Notes: generated by a model from the letters alone, not told the origin. Positions 1 through 8,252 are shown, numbered from the stretch's first letter. The stretch: DNA of 41,147 nucleotides from Lactiplantibacillus xiangfangensis (GCF_001438845.1 NZ_JQCL01000095.1:1-41147); one strand, 5' to 3'. Numbers and translations are program-made.

Positions 1-10
1 TTACACAAAA

Positions 11-44
11 ATTGGGTGTTGATGGATTTCCATCAACACCCAAT
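11..44 (-). terminator. Perfect 15-bp hairpin, intrinsic terminator on the - strand
   Basis: Arms 11-25 and 30-44 are perfectly complementary with a 4-nt loop. Read on the - strand the hairpin runs into TTTTTGTG. There is no T run on the + side. No convincing - strand gene lies immediately to the right, so what it terminates is unclear. Confidence 0.6.
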
Positions 45-75
45 ATTCTAGAGCCAAACTAATTAGTACTGAATG

Positions 76-109
76 AAGAATCGTCACAGATTGTGACGGT
101 TCTTTTTTT
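76..109 (+). terminator. Intrinsic terminator of a gene left of the window
   Basis: Arms 76-88 and 92-104 pair over 13 positions with one G-U, followed by a T run to 109. It would end a + strand transcript entering from outside the window. Confidence 0.75.
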
Positions 110-116
110 ACCATCT

Positions 117-372
117 AAAGGTTAAAAGTTAAGTTTAAGGATTAAGTACTGCTATATCAGTATCTAAACCAATAAAAATTAGTACTTGTAAGCTATTCCG
201 GTTGCCACTGACGACATGCAGTCGTGGGACCGGGGCTAGCCTGGGGAGCGGTCTAGCCCCTCGCCCAGAACAACTGCAAAAGACGCAATTGTCCCGGACC
301 GTCCGTGGTGTAGACCCGGCAAAAAGCGTCGCGTCAACACCACCTTCACGACCGATGCCATCAGTGGCAACC
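117..372 (+). repeat. Multi-branched (cloverleaf) intergenic repeat, copy 1
   Basis: A flank at about 117-198 is recognisably the same as 26710-26796 and as the reverse complement of about 33200-33300. It is followed by an outer stem (200-226 with 347-372, opening GGTTGCCACTGA) that encloses three smaller hairpins. These are 232-239/253-260 (perfect 8 bp), 270-277/285-292 (one mismatch) and 306-315/333-342 (one mismatch). Short open frames here, such as 202-417, are by-products of the GC-rich stems. There is no ribosome binding site or recognisable protein. The function is unknown. It could be a non-autonomous mobile element or a structured RNA. Confidence 0.7.
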
Positions 373-454
373 TCCGATCATCCGATGAAAGCAAGATTTA
401 TCATAGAAAACTTCTAGCTATGTTGAGGGTGCTGACAAATTTAACCGGTTTGTT

Positions 455-664
455 TTAGACCAATTTTAGCGTAGACGGTAGAACCAGGTTACAGTGCGGG
501 GCGACTTGAAAGACTTGTCCTTTGAGGCTTTCAAGCGAGGCGGAAGACCGTTGTTTGTCTGCAGCCGACCCCATGGCCCACTGATTCTGCCGGCGGAGCG
601 CCGAAAATCTTCTGATGATATGCAGTGCTGTGGCAACGATTGAACTAGTTTTTAGCAAATTCAA
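455..664 (-). repeat. Second dispersed repeat family, structured and noncoding
   Basis: The part around 560-605, read on the - strand, matches 33400-33462 on the + strand: both carry CAGAATCAGTGG after a CGCC(G)GG-rich stretch. A hairpin lies at 507-535 (CTTGAAAG/CTTTCAAG). A 69-codon open frame covers 664-455 on the - strand, but I see no good ribosome binding site or domain. I treat it as repeat-derived. I believe similar short hypothetical proteins are annotated repeatedly in L. plantarum genomes, but I could not check this. Confidence 0.5.
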
Positions 665-745
665 TCTTTAGTTGTCATCTGAATGCCGAGAGTGATAGAT
701 GTGCAATGGGGACGGAATAATTGTGAGTTATGCTCATACTCTTAG

Positions 746-774
746 TTGACGAAATCGCTAATCTAGCCTAACAT
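746..774 (+). promoter_or_regulatory. Promoter for the ylbG-rsmD-coaD-ddcP operon
   Basis: TTGACG (746-751), a 17-bp spacer, and TAACAT (769-774), 38 bp before the ylbG start. Confidence 0.65.
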
Positions 775-811
775 TTAAACAGCAACTCAAAGTAGAAGAG
801 GTGACCGTTCG

Positions 812-1111
812 ATGGAATTTACCATTAAGCCGCGCCGCGCGTTGATTGTGTACATGCATTCAATGAAGCAGGTACGGCAATTAAAGCGTTTTGGTATTAT
901 TCAGTACCAATCACGCAAGGGACGCTACGTCGTTTTATACATGGACGAAGCGGAGGTCCCAGCAATGACAGCAAAAATTAATAAGTTAAACTTTGTCCGT
1001 AAAGTCGAACCGTCATACCGGCCCGACGTGGCAATGAATTTTGGTGAACGGGTGGATAAAGGCTTCTTTAAGCCGGAATCAAACGCGTTCCCAATCGATG
1101 ATGAAGATTAA
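812..1111 (+). CDS. ylbG: YlbG family protein (DUF2129)
   Basis: This small cytoplasmic protein of 99 residues belongs to the YlbG/DUF2129 family, whose biochemical role is unknown. The body matches the family in length and in its basic, aromatic-rich N-terminal half (RRALIVYMHSMKQVRQLKRFG). An acidic tail follows. The ATG is preceded by AGAGGTG at 797-803 with 8-nt spacing. It is the first gene of a tight run with rsmD, coaD and the Lon-like protease. The same order is found in Bacillus subtilis (ylbG, ylbH, coaD, ylbL), which supports the call more than the sequence alone. Confidence 0.9.
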   Translation: MEFTIKPRRALIVYMHSMKQVRQLKRFGIIQYQSRKGRYVVLYMDEAEVPAMTAKINKLNFVRKVEPSYRPDVAMNFGERVDKGFFKPESNAFPIDDED

Positions 1112-1126
1112 GTTGGTGAAAGAATA

Positions 1127-1690
1127 ATGCGAATCGTAGCAGGAGATTTTGGTGGCCGGCGACTGAAGGCAGTGCCGGGAATGCAGACTAGACCGACGAC
1201 TGATAAGGTCAAAGAGGCGGTCTTTAATATTATTGGCCCGTACTTTGATGGTGGCCAGTCGTTGGACCTATTTGCGGGAAGTGGTGGCTTGAGTATTGAA
1301 GCCGTTTCACGTGGGGTTGACCATGCCGTATTGATTGATCGTCAATACCAGGCCATTAAAACGATTAAAGATAACATTACGGTCACTAAGGCGGCGGACC
1401 GCTTTGAAGTGATCAAAGGAGATGCTCAACGGGTCTTAGACCGATTAGCAACACAACAAGACCGGTTTGACCTAGTCTTTTTAGATCCACCCTATGCCAA
1501 GCAACAAATTGTAAAAGACATTACCCGTTGTGACGAATTAGGCTTATTGAACGAAGGGTGTCGGATCGTCTGTGAAACGGATGCCAATGCCCAACTACCA
1601 GAGACGTTGGCTGGGTTTAAACTGATTCGGCGTCAAGATTATGGTATTACAATCATTACGATTTACCAAAAAGTAGAAGCGGAGGCGTAA
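1127..1690 (+). CDS. rsmD: 16S rRNA (guanine-N2)-methyltransferase RsmD
   Basis: This SAM-dependent methyltransferase modifies G966 of 16S rRNA (E. coli numbering) during assembly of the small subunit. The 187-residue protein shows the SAM-binding motif LDLFAGSGGLSIEA near residue 46 and the N2-guanine methyltransferase signature DPPY in FLDPPYAKQQ near residue 120. An RPTTDKVKEAVFN substrate-loop segment near residue 22 is typical of the family. Length is normal. It starts 15 nt after ylbG and ends 2 nt before coaD, so it is co-transcribed and probably translationally coupled with both. Confidence 0.95.
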   Translation: MRIVAGDFGGRRLKAVPGMQTRPTTDKVKEAVFNIIGPYFDGGQSLDLFAGSGGLSIEAVSRGVDHAVLIDRQYQAIKTIKDNITVTKAADRFEVIKGDAQRVLDRLATQQDRFDLVFLDPPYAKQQIVKDITRCDELGLLNEGCRIVCETDANAQLPETLAGFKLIRRQDYGITIITIYQKVEAEA

Positions 1691-1692
1691 GT

Positions 1693-2172
1693 ATGATTAC
1701 GGCAGTATTCCCGGGAAGCTTTGATCCGGTGACCCGCGGCCATTTAGACTTGATTCAGCGGGCGAGTCGGTTAGTCGATCACTTGATCGTCGCGGTGATG
1801 GTCAATACGAGTAAACAACCACTGTTCACTAAGGATGAGAAAGTTGCAATGATCCAGGCCGAGGTACGTGATTTGCCAAATGTCACGGTCCAAGCAGCGG
1901 CCGGATTAACCGTTGATTTTATGACTAAGGTCGATGCGACTGTCCTGATCCGGGGCCTGCGCAATGAGCAGGATTTTGGTTATGAACGCGATATCGCGTG
2001 GATGAACAAATCACTCAATGACCAAATTGAGACGGTTTGTCTGATTGCACGGCCGCCGTATGCGTACTTCTCCTCTAGTTTGATCAAGGAAATCGCAAAG
2101 ATGGGCGCCGATATTTCCGAATACGTCCCAACGGCGGTTGCCCAAAAATTGCACCAACGTTTTAAGGCGTAG
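1693..2172 (+). CDS. coaD: Phosphopantetheine adenylyltransferase
   Basis: It catalyses the penultimate step of coenzyme A synthesis, transferring AMP from ATP to 4'-phosphopantetheine. The protein has 159 residues, the usual length. FPGSFDPVTRGHLDLI at residues 6-21 carries the nucleotidyltransferase TxGH motif. RGLRNEQDFGYE and the C-terminal SSSLIKEIA segment are diagnostic of CoaD. A GGAGG lies about 8 nt before the ATG. The gene sits between rsmD and the ylbL homologue, as in B. subtilis. Confidence 0.97.
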   Translation: MITAVFPGSFDPVTRGHLDLIQRASRLVDHLIVAVMVNTSKQPLFTKDEKVAMIQAEVRDLPNVTVQAAAGLTVDFMTKVDATVLIRGLRNEQDFGYERDIAWMNKSLNDQIETVCLIARPPYAYFSSSLIKEIAKMGADISEYVPTAVAQKLHQRFKA

Positions 2173-2175
2173 CCT

Positions 2176-3210
2176 ATGAGAAAATTTTTCAAGCACTATT
2201 GGGGCTGGCTAGTGGCCGTTGTCGTTATTTTAGGACTGTTTTGGATTCCCTTGCCCTATTACGTAGAAGGTCCTGGCAGTGCCGATAATTTGAAAGCTTT
2301 TGTGACGGTGAAACAGCATCCCGATAAACGGAAGGGTAAGTTTATGCTAACGTCGGTTGGCCTTGCACCAGCGCGACCAATTACGTGGCTCTATGCGCAG
2401 CTCAACCCGCACTACGACGTCGTCAGCGATGAAGAAGTAAACGGTGGGCAGGATAGTGCTACTTATGACCGGGTTCAAACTTTTTACATGCAAAGTGCGA
2501 TCAATGAAGCGATTGCGACTGCGTATGGGGCGGCGCATCAGACTTACCATAAAACTTATCAAGGGATTTACGTCCTAACTGTGCAGTCGAATTCTAAGTT
2601 TAAAAACAAGATTAAAGTTGGCGATACCATCACGAAGGTGAATGGGAAGCACTTTGCGAATGCGCAGGGATACCAGCGATACATTGCGAGTCGCGGTGTG
2701 GGCAAATCTATCACCGTTACGTATCAACATGCCGGCAAGATGAAACGGGCGACAGCCCCATTAATTAAGTTGAGTACGCACCGTGCGGGAATCGGGATTG
2801 GATTGACCGATAACGTTAAAGTGACGACCAAGATTCCAGTCAAAGTTGATCCGGGCGAAATTGGTGGCCCGTCCGCGGGCTTAATGTTCAGCTTGCAAAT
2901 TTACCAGCAACTGACCGACCATAATTTACGGCACGGACAAAAAATTGCTGGGACGGGGACAATCAATCCGGACGGTTCCGTTGGTGAAATTGGTGGGATC
3001 GATAAGAAGATTATTGCGGCTAAAGAAGCAGGTGCAACCATTTTCTTTGCGCCATACGTCAAACCAACGAAGACCATTTTAGCCTTGGAAGCCGATCATC
3101 AGACCAACTACCAGATGGCAAAGGCGACGGCCAAAAAGTATGCCCCAAAAATGCGGGTTGTACCGGTAACGTCGTTTAAACAGGCCGTTCATTATTTAGA
3201 AACGCACTAA
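2176..3210 (+). CDS. ylbL: Lon-like membrane protease with PDZ domain (YlbL/DdcP, SepM-like)
   Basis: A membrane-anchored serine protease of 344 residues with an outward-facing catalytic domain. Domains in order: N-terminal transmembrane helix (about 10-28); a PDZ-like region (about 130-195, with KIKVGDTITKVNG); a Lon-type protease domain (about 205-340). The catalytic dyad appears to be Ser233 in GGPSAGLMF and Lys278 in GGIDKK. These align with Ser234/Lys279 reported for B. subtilis YlbL (DdcP), which removes the cell-division inhibitor YneA after DNA damage. The streptococcal relative SepM instead trims a competence pheromone. Which substrate applies here cannot be read from sequence. It starts 3 nt after coaD and is the last gene of the operon. 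Confidence 0.9.
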   Translation: MRKFFKHYWGWLVAVVVILGLFWIPLPYYVEGPGSADNLKAFVTVKQHPDKRKGKFMLTSVGLAPARPITWLYAQLNPHYDVVSDEEVNGGQDSATYDRVQTFYMQSAINEAIATAYGAAHQTYHKTYQGIYVLTVQSNSKFKNKIKVGDTITKVNGKHFANAQGYQRYIASRGVGKSITVTYQHAGKMKRATAPLIKLSTHRAGIGIGLTDNVKVTTKIPVKVDPGEIGGPSAGLMFSLQIYQQLTDHNLRHGQKIAGTGTINPDGSVGEIGGIDKKIIAAKEAGATIFFAPYVKPTKTILALEADHQTNYQMAKATAKKYAPKMRVVPVTSFKQAVHYLETH

Positions 3211-3240
3211 AAGATTGTGACGAGAGTCCAATCTTTTTTT
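3211..3240 (+). terminator. Intrinsic terminator after ylbL
   Basis: AAGATTG (3211-3217) pairs with CAATCTT (3229-3235) and is followed by five further Ts. It separates the ylbG operon from comEA. Confidence 0.8.
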
Positions 3241-3293
3241 CGTGGGTTTAACTTCCGGTTAGCGTAACTAATAAGTAACAGGGGGTAGTTGCG

Positions 3294-4007
3294 ATGAAGG
3301 AAGAAATTTGGCAATGGATCAAGGTGCACCCACGGTTAGCAGTGACGGGCATCGTCAGCATTCTATTCGTCATAGGTGGTTGGTGGACAGTGAGCCAGTT
3401 GCGTGCACCCGTGGCAGCGTCACCGGTGGCACTCACGAGTACCAGCAGTAGCCAGTCAGGAATAGCGGCAAAGGAACGGTCTGGGTCTCCTAAAAGCACA
3501 TTAATGAGCAGTGGTCAGTCCCGTTCATCAGGACCGCTATACGTCGATGTGAAGGGGGCCGTTAAAAAGCCCGGGGTTTATCAGGTACAGGCAACGATGC
3601 GGGTGGCCGACGTGATTGCGTTGGCACAGGGATTGCAGCCACAAGCGGACCAGCAACAGGTGAATTTAGCGGCTAAAGTGACGGACCAGCAGGTGATTTA
3701 CGTTCCTGTAAAAGGCGAATCACACGTGGCATTACCGAACCCGGGGTCAACTGGGCCGGCAACTTCTTCAAGCACGGTACCGTCTAAAGCGCACATGACC
3801 AGTCAAACGAGTCAGGGCCCCATTAACATCAACTCAGCTGACGTGACGGCTTTTCAGTCCATTAAAGGGATTGGACAAAAAAAGGCGCAAAAAATCATTG
3901 ATTATCGGCAGCAGCACGGGCCGTTTAAGAGCATTGATGATTTAAAAAATATTTCGGGTTTTGGGGCAAAAACGATTGCAAAGTTTAAGGACCAACTCAC
4001 CGTCTAG
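3294..4007 (+). CDS. comEA: Competence DNA receptor ComEA
   Basis: This membrane-anchored, double-stranded-DNA-binding protein captures DNA at the cell surface during transformation. The 237-residue protein has a single transmembrane helix (about 14-34) and a Ser/Thr-rich linker. An SLBB domain follows at about 80-135 (LYVDVKGAVKKPGVYQV). The C-terminus carries a double helix-hairpin-helix DNA-binding domain (about 172-237; INSAD, IKGIGQKKAQKII, ISGFGAKTIAKF). Length and domain order match the family. The ribosome binding site is AGGGGG. comEB and comEC follow, the standard late-competence arrangement. I saw no convincing competence (ComX/ComK-type) box in front of it. Confidence 0.95.
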   Translation: MKEEIWQWIKVHPRLAVTGIVSILFVIGGWWTVSQLRAPVAASPVALTSTSSSQSGIAAKERSGSPKSTLMSSGQSRSSGPLYVDVKGAVKKPGVYQVQATMRVADVIALAQGLQPQADQQQVNLAAKVTDQQVIYVPVKGESHVALPNPGSTGPATSSSTVPSKAHMTSQTSQGPININSADVTAFQSIKGIGQKKAQKIIDYRQQHGPFKSIDDLKNISGFGAKTIAKFKDQLTV

Positions 4008-4024
4008 TACCTAGCTGCACAATT

Positions 4025-4033
4025 TGGTATACT
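4025..4033 (+). promoter_or_regulatory. Possible extended -10 promoter before comEB
   Basis: TGG followed by TATACT (4028-4033) lies 28 bp before the comEB ATG. No clear -35 element is present, so this is tentative. Confidence 0.35.
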
Positions 4034-4060
4034 ACTGTCATTGAAAGTGAGGCAATCAGA

Positions 4061-4546
4061 ATGAAGGATCAACGAATTCCATGGGATCAATATTTCATGA
4101 TGCAAGCGGTTTTATTATCGACACGAAGTACCTGCGAGCGACTCTCGGTCGGCGCAACGATCGTACGCGACAAACGAATTATTGCGGGCGGATATAACGG
4201 TTCCGTTTCCGGGGACGTTCATTGTATTGACGAGGGCTGTTACTTAGTTGATGGTCATTGTATGCGCACGATCCATGCAGAAATGAATGCAATCTTGCAG
4301 TGTGCAAAATTTGGCGCGGCCACGGATGGTGCTGAGATTTACGTGACCGACTTTCCATGTTTGCAGTGTACAAAAATGTTACTACAGGCTGGGATTCAAA
4401 AGATTCATTACTTACGCAACTATCACAACGACGACTATGCAATGTCACTGATCAAACGAAAGAACGTTGCGCTACAACAAGTTAAATTTGATCAAGCCGA
4501 CCTTGATAAGCTTGGGTTAGATCAGATTTTACTTAGCAACCACTAA
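4061..4546 (+). CDS. comEB: ComE operon protein 2, dCMP deaminase family
   Basis: This zinc-dependent cytidylate deaminase converts dCMP to dUMP for thymidylate synthesis. Despite its name, the B. subtilis homologue is not needed for DNA uptake. The 161-residue protein shows the cytidine/deoxycytidylate deaminase zinc motif: HAEMNAI (His72, catalytic Glu74) and PCLQC (Cys100, Cys103). The Cys-containing segment DVHCIDEGCYLVDGHCMR is typical of the ComEB/dCMP-deaminase group. It starts 53 nt after comEA, and comEC begins 2 nt after its stop codon. Confidence 0.93.
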   Translation: MKDQRIPWDQYFMMQAVLLSTRSTCERLSVGATIVRDKRIIAGGYNGSVSGDVHCIDEGCYLVDGHCMRTIHAEMNAILQCAKFGAATDGAEIYVTDFPCLQCTKMLLQAGIQKIHYLRNYHNDDYAMSLIKRKNVALQQVKFDQADLDKLGLDQILLSNH

Positions 4547-4548
4547 GA

Positions 4549-6837
4549 ATGCGTGCACCGTTTTTCGCCGCAATTGCCGTTGGCCTGTTAAGTAGTTGGT
4601 TAGTTGGGCAGCAATGGATTGCAGCGGTGTTATTAGGACTCTGGTTGCTACGAATCGTTTTCTTAAAAGACCGGCGTTGCTTAATACTGACGTTGGTTTT
4701 GTTGGTTGGTATTGGGGGCTGGTTAGCGTGGCGCAATCAACAATTTGCGCAAATCAGTCGGGAACGGCCACGAACTGCTACGCTTCAGCTGGCCGTTCAA
4801 CCGGATGCCGTTAATGCTCGGGGTGGTCAGTATCAATTAGTAGGCACTTCGGTGCGTTATGGCAAACTAATTGTTTATGGCAAGTTAGCGTCTGCGGCCC
4901 AGAAGCATCAGTTGGAACAGCTCAAGCAGCGGACTAACTGGCGAGTGACCGGAACGTTATCAGCCGTGGCACCGCCAACGAATCCGGGCCAGTTCAACGC
5001 ACCGAACTATTACCGGGGACAAGGGATTTATCGGCAATATACGGTCACCAATCTGGGTGGCATGACGGTAGCACCCCGGACCGGTCTAATCAGCGTTGTC
5101 GATAAAATCCATCAGTGGCGGGCTGGTTTTGCCCGGGCTTGTCAGCGACTGCCGCCAACGTTACGGTTGTACGCGACGAGTCTGTTGATTGGCATGCGTC
5201 CGGCTAATTTCCACACGGCGATGGCTGGTGTCCAACAGTTAGGCTTATTGCACCTATTTAGTTTATCGGGAATGCACGTCGTCTTATTTTTAAGCCTTTT
5301 ACGGTGGGGATTGATTCGGTTGCGACTGAGCCTGCCAACCATTGATTGGTGGTTATTAAGCTGGTTACCGGCTTACCTTGTTTTGGGTGGTGGGGCCGAC
5401 AGTTTACAACGCGCAGTGGTGACGGCTGGGTTACCCATCATTTGGCAACATTTAACGCATCAGCGTCAGGCGGCGCTGGTGGGCTGGAGCTGGGCACTCA
5501 TTATTGGAATTATTCATAATCCGTTGGTCTTGTTACAGTTGGGCGGTCAGCTGAGCTATGGGCTAGCATTGTTGCTAATGGTTGGACCAAAGCAGTCGGT
5601 GTGGCGCCTAGCAGGCTGGGTTCAGGTGATCAGCTTGCCCGTGTTATTAGTTGCAACTGCGCAGTGGCATTTGTTGACAATCGCCGTTAACTTGCTCGTG
5701 GCCCCGTTATTTAGTTGGGTGTTACTACCAGTTACGATGATGGGGGCTAGTCTGGGATTGATACTGCCTGGATTGGCGCTGTGGTGTGATGGACTACTGG
5801 CTGGGTTTCAACGGTTCATTGACGCGGTCGCCGGTCTACCGGGGTTACTGATTATTGGGCAACCATCCGCGTTATGGGCATGGGGGCTCGGCTTGCTAAG
5901 TTTATGGGCCTTGAGAACCCCTTGTAAACGTGGATTTACGCGGTTGCTAGTGGCCTATGGAAGCTGTATATTGAGTCTTCACTTTCCGTTGCGGGGTGCC
6001 GTTCAGTTTATTGACGTTGGTCAGGGCGATTCCATCTTGATTCGGCAGCCGTTCAATCGGAGCGTGAGTCTAATTGATACGGGCGGCCGGTTGAAATTTC
6101 CAGTGCCTAGTTGGCAGGCGGATGGAACCGTTAGCCGACCGCGAGTCGAAACGATCACCGTTAATTATTTGCACCGGTTAGGAATTACGCACCTTGATAC
6201 GGTTTATTTATCCCATAAAGACGTTGATCATATCGGTGATCTTGGCGCGCTCTTAGCCCTAATGCCGGTTAGGCGCGTTGTTGTACCGGCTGGAATGGCA
6301 AAATTACCTAAGTTTCAGCAATTATTGAAACCAGCGCTCCGACCGCCACAAGTTGTGGAAGCGTTGGCGGGGATGCAATTTGAAGATGGTTTAACCGCAG
6401 TCCATCCGTTTCATCCGGGTAAAGCGGAAAATGAAGATTCACTGGTGTTAACGGGAGTCTTTGGGCAACGACGCTTCATGTTCAGCGGTGATTTGGACCG
6501 GGCGGGTGAGCGCGCCATCGCAACTCGCTATCCGCAAATGCACGTGGACGTGTTAAAATTGGGACACCATGGTAGTAAAACGGCTTCTGATCCCCAAGCG
6601 TTGCGACAATTAGGCGTCAAAATGGGGATCTTGTCGGTTGGTCGGCATAACCGGTACGGGCATCCAAACCAGGAAACGTTGGATACGCTGCGCACACAAC
6701 GGATTCAAACCTATTCAACGGCGCTGCAAGGAATGATCACGTACCAGTTTGGTGGTGGACAGCCGGGAAGCTGGCAAACATTTTTGAAAGAAGGTAATTT
6801 ATATCAACGCACAACAAGCCCTGAAAGCAATTTATAA
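4549..6837 (+). CDS. comEC: DNA internalization channel ComEC/Rec2
   Basis: This polytopic membrane protein forms the pore that carries single-stranded DNA into the cell. It has 762 residues, the normal size. N-terminal helices are followed by an OB-like domain, then the Competence domain (about 215-480, with LLHLFSLSGMHVVLFLSLL). The C-terminus is a metallo-beta-lactamase-fold domain (about 483-755; FIDVGQGDSILIRQP, LIDTGG, LGHHGSKTASD). The metal motif reads SHKDVDHIGD rather than the common HxHxDH form, so the second His is absent. Similar variants occur in Lactobacillales, so activity is uncertain. It has no obvious ribosome binding site of its own and is probably coupled to comEB. Its 3' end overlaps the likely start of holA. 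Confidence 0.95.
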   Translation: MRAPFFAAIAVGLLSSWLVGQQWIAAVLLGLWLLRIVFLKDRRCLILTLVLLVGIGGWLAWRNQQFAQISRERPRTATLQLAVQPDAVNARGGQYQLVGTSVRYGKLIVYGKLASAAQKHQLEQLKQRTNWRVTGTLSAVAPPTNPGQFNAPNYYRGQGIYRQYTVTNLGGMTVAPRTGLISVVDKIHQWRAGFARACQRLPPTLRLYATSLLIGMRPANFHTAMAGVQQLGLLHLFSLSGMHVVLFLSLLRWGLIRLRLSLPTIDWWLLSWLPAYLVLGGGADSLQRAVVTAGLPIIWQHLTHQRQAALVGWSWALIIGIIHNPLVLLQLGGQLSYGLALLLMVGPKQSVWRLAGWVQVISLPVLLVATAQWHLLTIAVNLLVAPLFSWVLLPVTMMGASLGLILPGLALWCDGLLAGFQRFIDAVAGLPGLLIIGQPSALWAWGLGLLSLWALRTPCKRGFTRLLVAYGSCILSLHFPLRGAVQFIDVGQGDSILIRQPFNRSVSLIDTGGRLKFPVPSWQADGTVSRPRVETITVNYLHRLGITHLDTVYLSHKDVDHIGDLGALLALMPVRRVVVPAGMAKLPKFQQLLKPALRPPQVVEALAGMQFEDGLTAVHPFHPGKAENEDSLVLTGVFGQRRFMFSGDLDRAGERAIATRYPQMHVDVLKLGHHGSKTASDPQALRQLGVKMGILSVGRHNRYGHPNQETLDTLRTQRIQTYSTALQGMITYQFGGGQPGSWQTFLKEGNLYQRTTSPESNL

Positions 6838-7843
6838 GCGAAATTTAGCGTCCATTTACGTGGTTTTAGGGACTGTAGATTACCTTGCGGATCAACTAAA
6901 ACAAGCGTTGTTACAGTTGATCCCTACGGAAGAGCGCACGATGAATGTCGGCAGTTATGATATGGAGACGACGCCGGTCGCGGTCGCATTGGACGATGCG
7001 ATGTCGGCACCGTTCTTTGGTGAACGGCGGCTAGTATTTGTGAACCATCCGTATTTCTTAACTGGCGAAATGAAAAAGACAAAGGTTGATCACGACTTGG
7101 AGTCGTTACAACGTTATTTTGAGCATCCCGAACCGAGTACGATTTTAGTCTTGATGGCACCGTATGAAAAACTAGACGCGCGTAAGAAACTTGTTAAGAC
7201 GTTGAAGAAGAACGCCACGATAATTGACGTCAATCAAGTCTCCGAACGAGAAACGCAGGAATACGTTCAAGACGCATTAAAGGCCAAACAAATTTCAATT
7301 GATGCGGACGCCTTACAAGAATTGTTTAACCGCACGGACGGCCAACTGGGATTGATTATGGGGCAGCTACCCAAACTAATGATTTATGCGGCCCAGTCAC
7401 AGCGTATCGAGTTAGCTGCGGTTGAAGCGTTGGTGACCAAGTCATTGACGCAAAACGTTTTTGACTTAGTCAACGACGTTTTACGATATCAAACGAAGGC
7501 TGCGGTGGAGTTGTACCATGAGCTGGTCGCTTCTCAAGAAGCACCGCTAAAAATTAATGCGATTTTACTCGGACAGTTTCGTTTGCTACTACAAGTGAAA
7601 ATCTTAGCTCGGGCTGGATATAGTCAGGGGAGCTTGGCCAGCACGCTAAAGGTCCATCCGTATCGGGTTAAGCTAGCGATGCAAATGGTACGACATTTTG
7701 ACCAACCGGCGTTACGGGCTGCTTATTTAGGTTTACTGCAGACGGAGGTCCAAATGAAGACGACGCAGCGGGACCCTGAACTCTTATTTGAACTTTTTAT
7801 GGTCCAATTCGTTAATGATCGGCGTGCGGTGGTGACACGATAG
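6803..7843 (+). CDS. holA: DNA polymerase III delta subunit, probable non-AUG start
   Basis: This clamp-loader subunit opens the beta sliding clamp. The body is typical (RRLVFVNHPYFL, TDGQLGLIMGQLPKL, ILLGQFRLLLQVKIL). The first conventional in-frame start is a GTG at 6860. That start would remove a family-like N-terminus: the reading frame upstream encodes INAQQALKAIYKRNLASIYV, and SIYVVLG contains the first beta-strand. The frame is open back to a stop at 6785-6787 and contains no ATG, GTG or TTG upstream of 6860. GAAAGAAGG at 6786-6794 is 8 nt before an ATC at 6803 (2 nt before an ATT at 6797). I therefore place the start at 6803, giving 346 residues, the normal HolA length. It overlaps the last 35 nt of comEC. 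Confidence 0.85.
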   Translation: MNAQQALKAIYKRNLASIYVVLGTVDYLADQLKQALLQLIPTEERTMNVGSYDMETTPVAVALDDAMSAPFFGERRLVFVNHPYFLTGEMKKTKVDHDLESLQRYFEHPEPSTILVLMAPYEKLDARKKLVKTLKKNATIIDVNQVSERETQEYVQDALKAKQISIDADALQELFNRTDGQLGLIMGQLPKLMIYAAQSQRIELAAVEALVTKSLTQNVFDLVNDVLRYQTKAAVELYHELVASQEAPLKINAILLGQFRLLLQVKILARAGYSQGSLASTLKVHPYRVKLAMQMVRHFDQPALRAAYLGLLQTEVQMKTTQRDPELLFELFMVQFVNDRRAVVTR

Positions 7844-7863
7844 CTGAAATTGGGTAAAAATAA

Positions 7864-7912
7864 CAAAAAAGCTGGTTCAGAAGTTTTTTCACTTCTAAAT
7901 CAGCTTTTTTAT
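7864..7912. terminator. Bidirectional terminator between holA and rpsT
   Basis: AAAAAAGCTG at 7865-7874 pairs with CAGCTTTTTT at 7901-7910 around a second hairpin (GAAGT/ACTTC). A-rich and T-rich ends flank it on both strands, so it can end holA transcripts and back up the rpsT terminator. Confidence 0.75.
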
Positions 7913-7925
7913 TAATTAAGGGTAC

Positions 7926-7957
7926 AAAAAAACTCCGTCGCGATGCTCGGGAGTTAA
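7926..7957 (-). terminator. Intrinsic terminator of rpsT
   Basis: On the - strand AACTCC pairs with GGAGTT (7950-7955 and 7931-7936) and is followed by a T run, directly after the rpsT stop codon. Confidence 0.7.
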
Positions 7958-7963
7958 ATGACA

Positions 7964-8218
7964 TTACTTAGCGTAACGTGCGGCCATACGTGACTTGTCA
8001 CGTGCAGCTTTGTTGCGCTTGATAAGACCCTTGGTAGCAGCCTTGTCAACAGCACTTACAGCGGCGATGTATAAATCATCGACGTTGTCGGCACCGGCAG
8101 TTTTAGCATTTTCGAATTTTTTAACAGCAGTCCGCATTGCACTCATTTGTGCAGTGTTCCGGACATTTGCTTTATTGTTTGTTTTCACGCGTTCAATAGC
8201 GGATTTGATAATTGGCAT
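7964..8218 (-). CDS. rpsT: 30S ribosomal protein S20
   Basis: This primary 16S rRNA-binding protein of the small subunit has 84 residues and is rich in Lys, Ala and Arg. It opens [21 protein letters not shown] and ends in the basic [13 protein letters not shown], the usual S20 pattern. The open frame extends 21 codons further upstream, but the start at 8218 is chosen because GGAGGTG sits 6 nt before it and S20 proteins begin here. It is the only ribosomal gene here on the - strand. It faces holA and is divergent from rpsO. Confidence 0.97.
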   Translation of the reverse strand: MPIIKSAIERVKTNNKANVRNTAQMSAMRTAVKKFENAKTAGADNVDDLYIAAVSAVDKAATKGLIKRNKAARDKSRMAARYAK

Positions 8219-8252
8219 CAGATTCACCTCCATCATTTTTTCAACAAATGCT

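Noticed and set aside
202-417. 71-codon open frame on the + strand
   Set aside because: It lies in the stems of repeat copy 1, has no ribosome binding site and shows no protein-like features.
3241-3293. Competence (ComX/ComK-type) box before comEA
   Set aside because: No match to the conserved octamer or AT-box pairs that I could defend.
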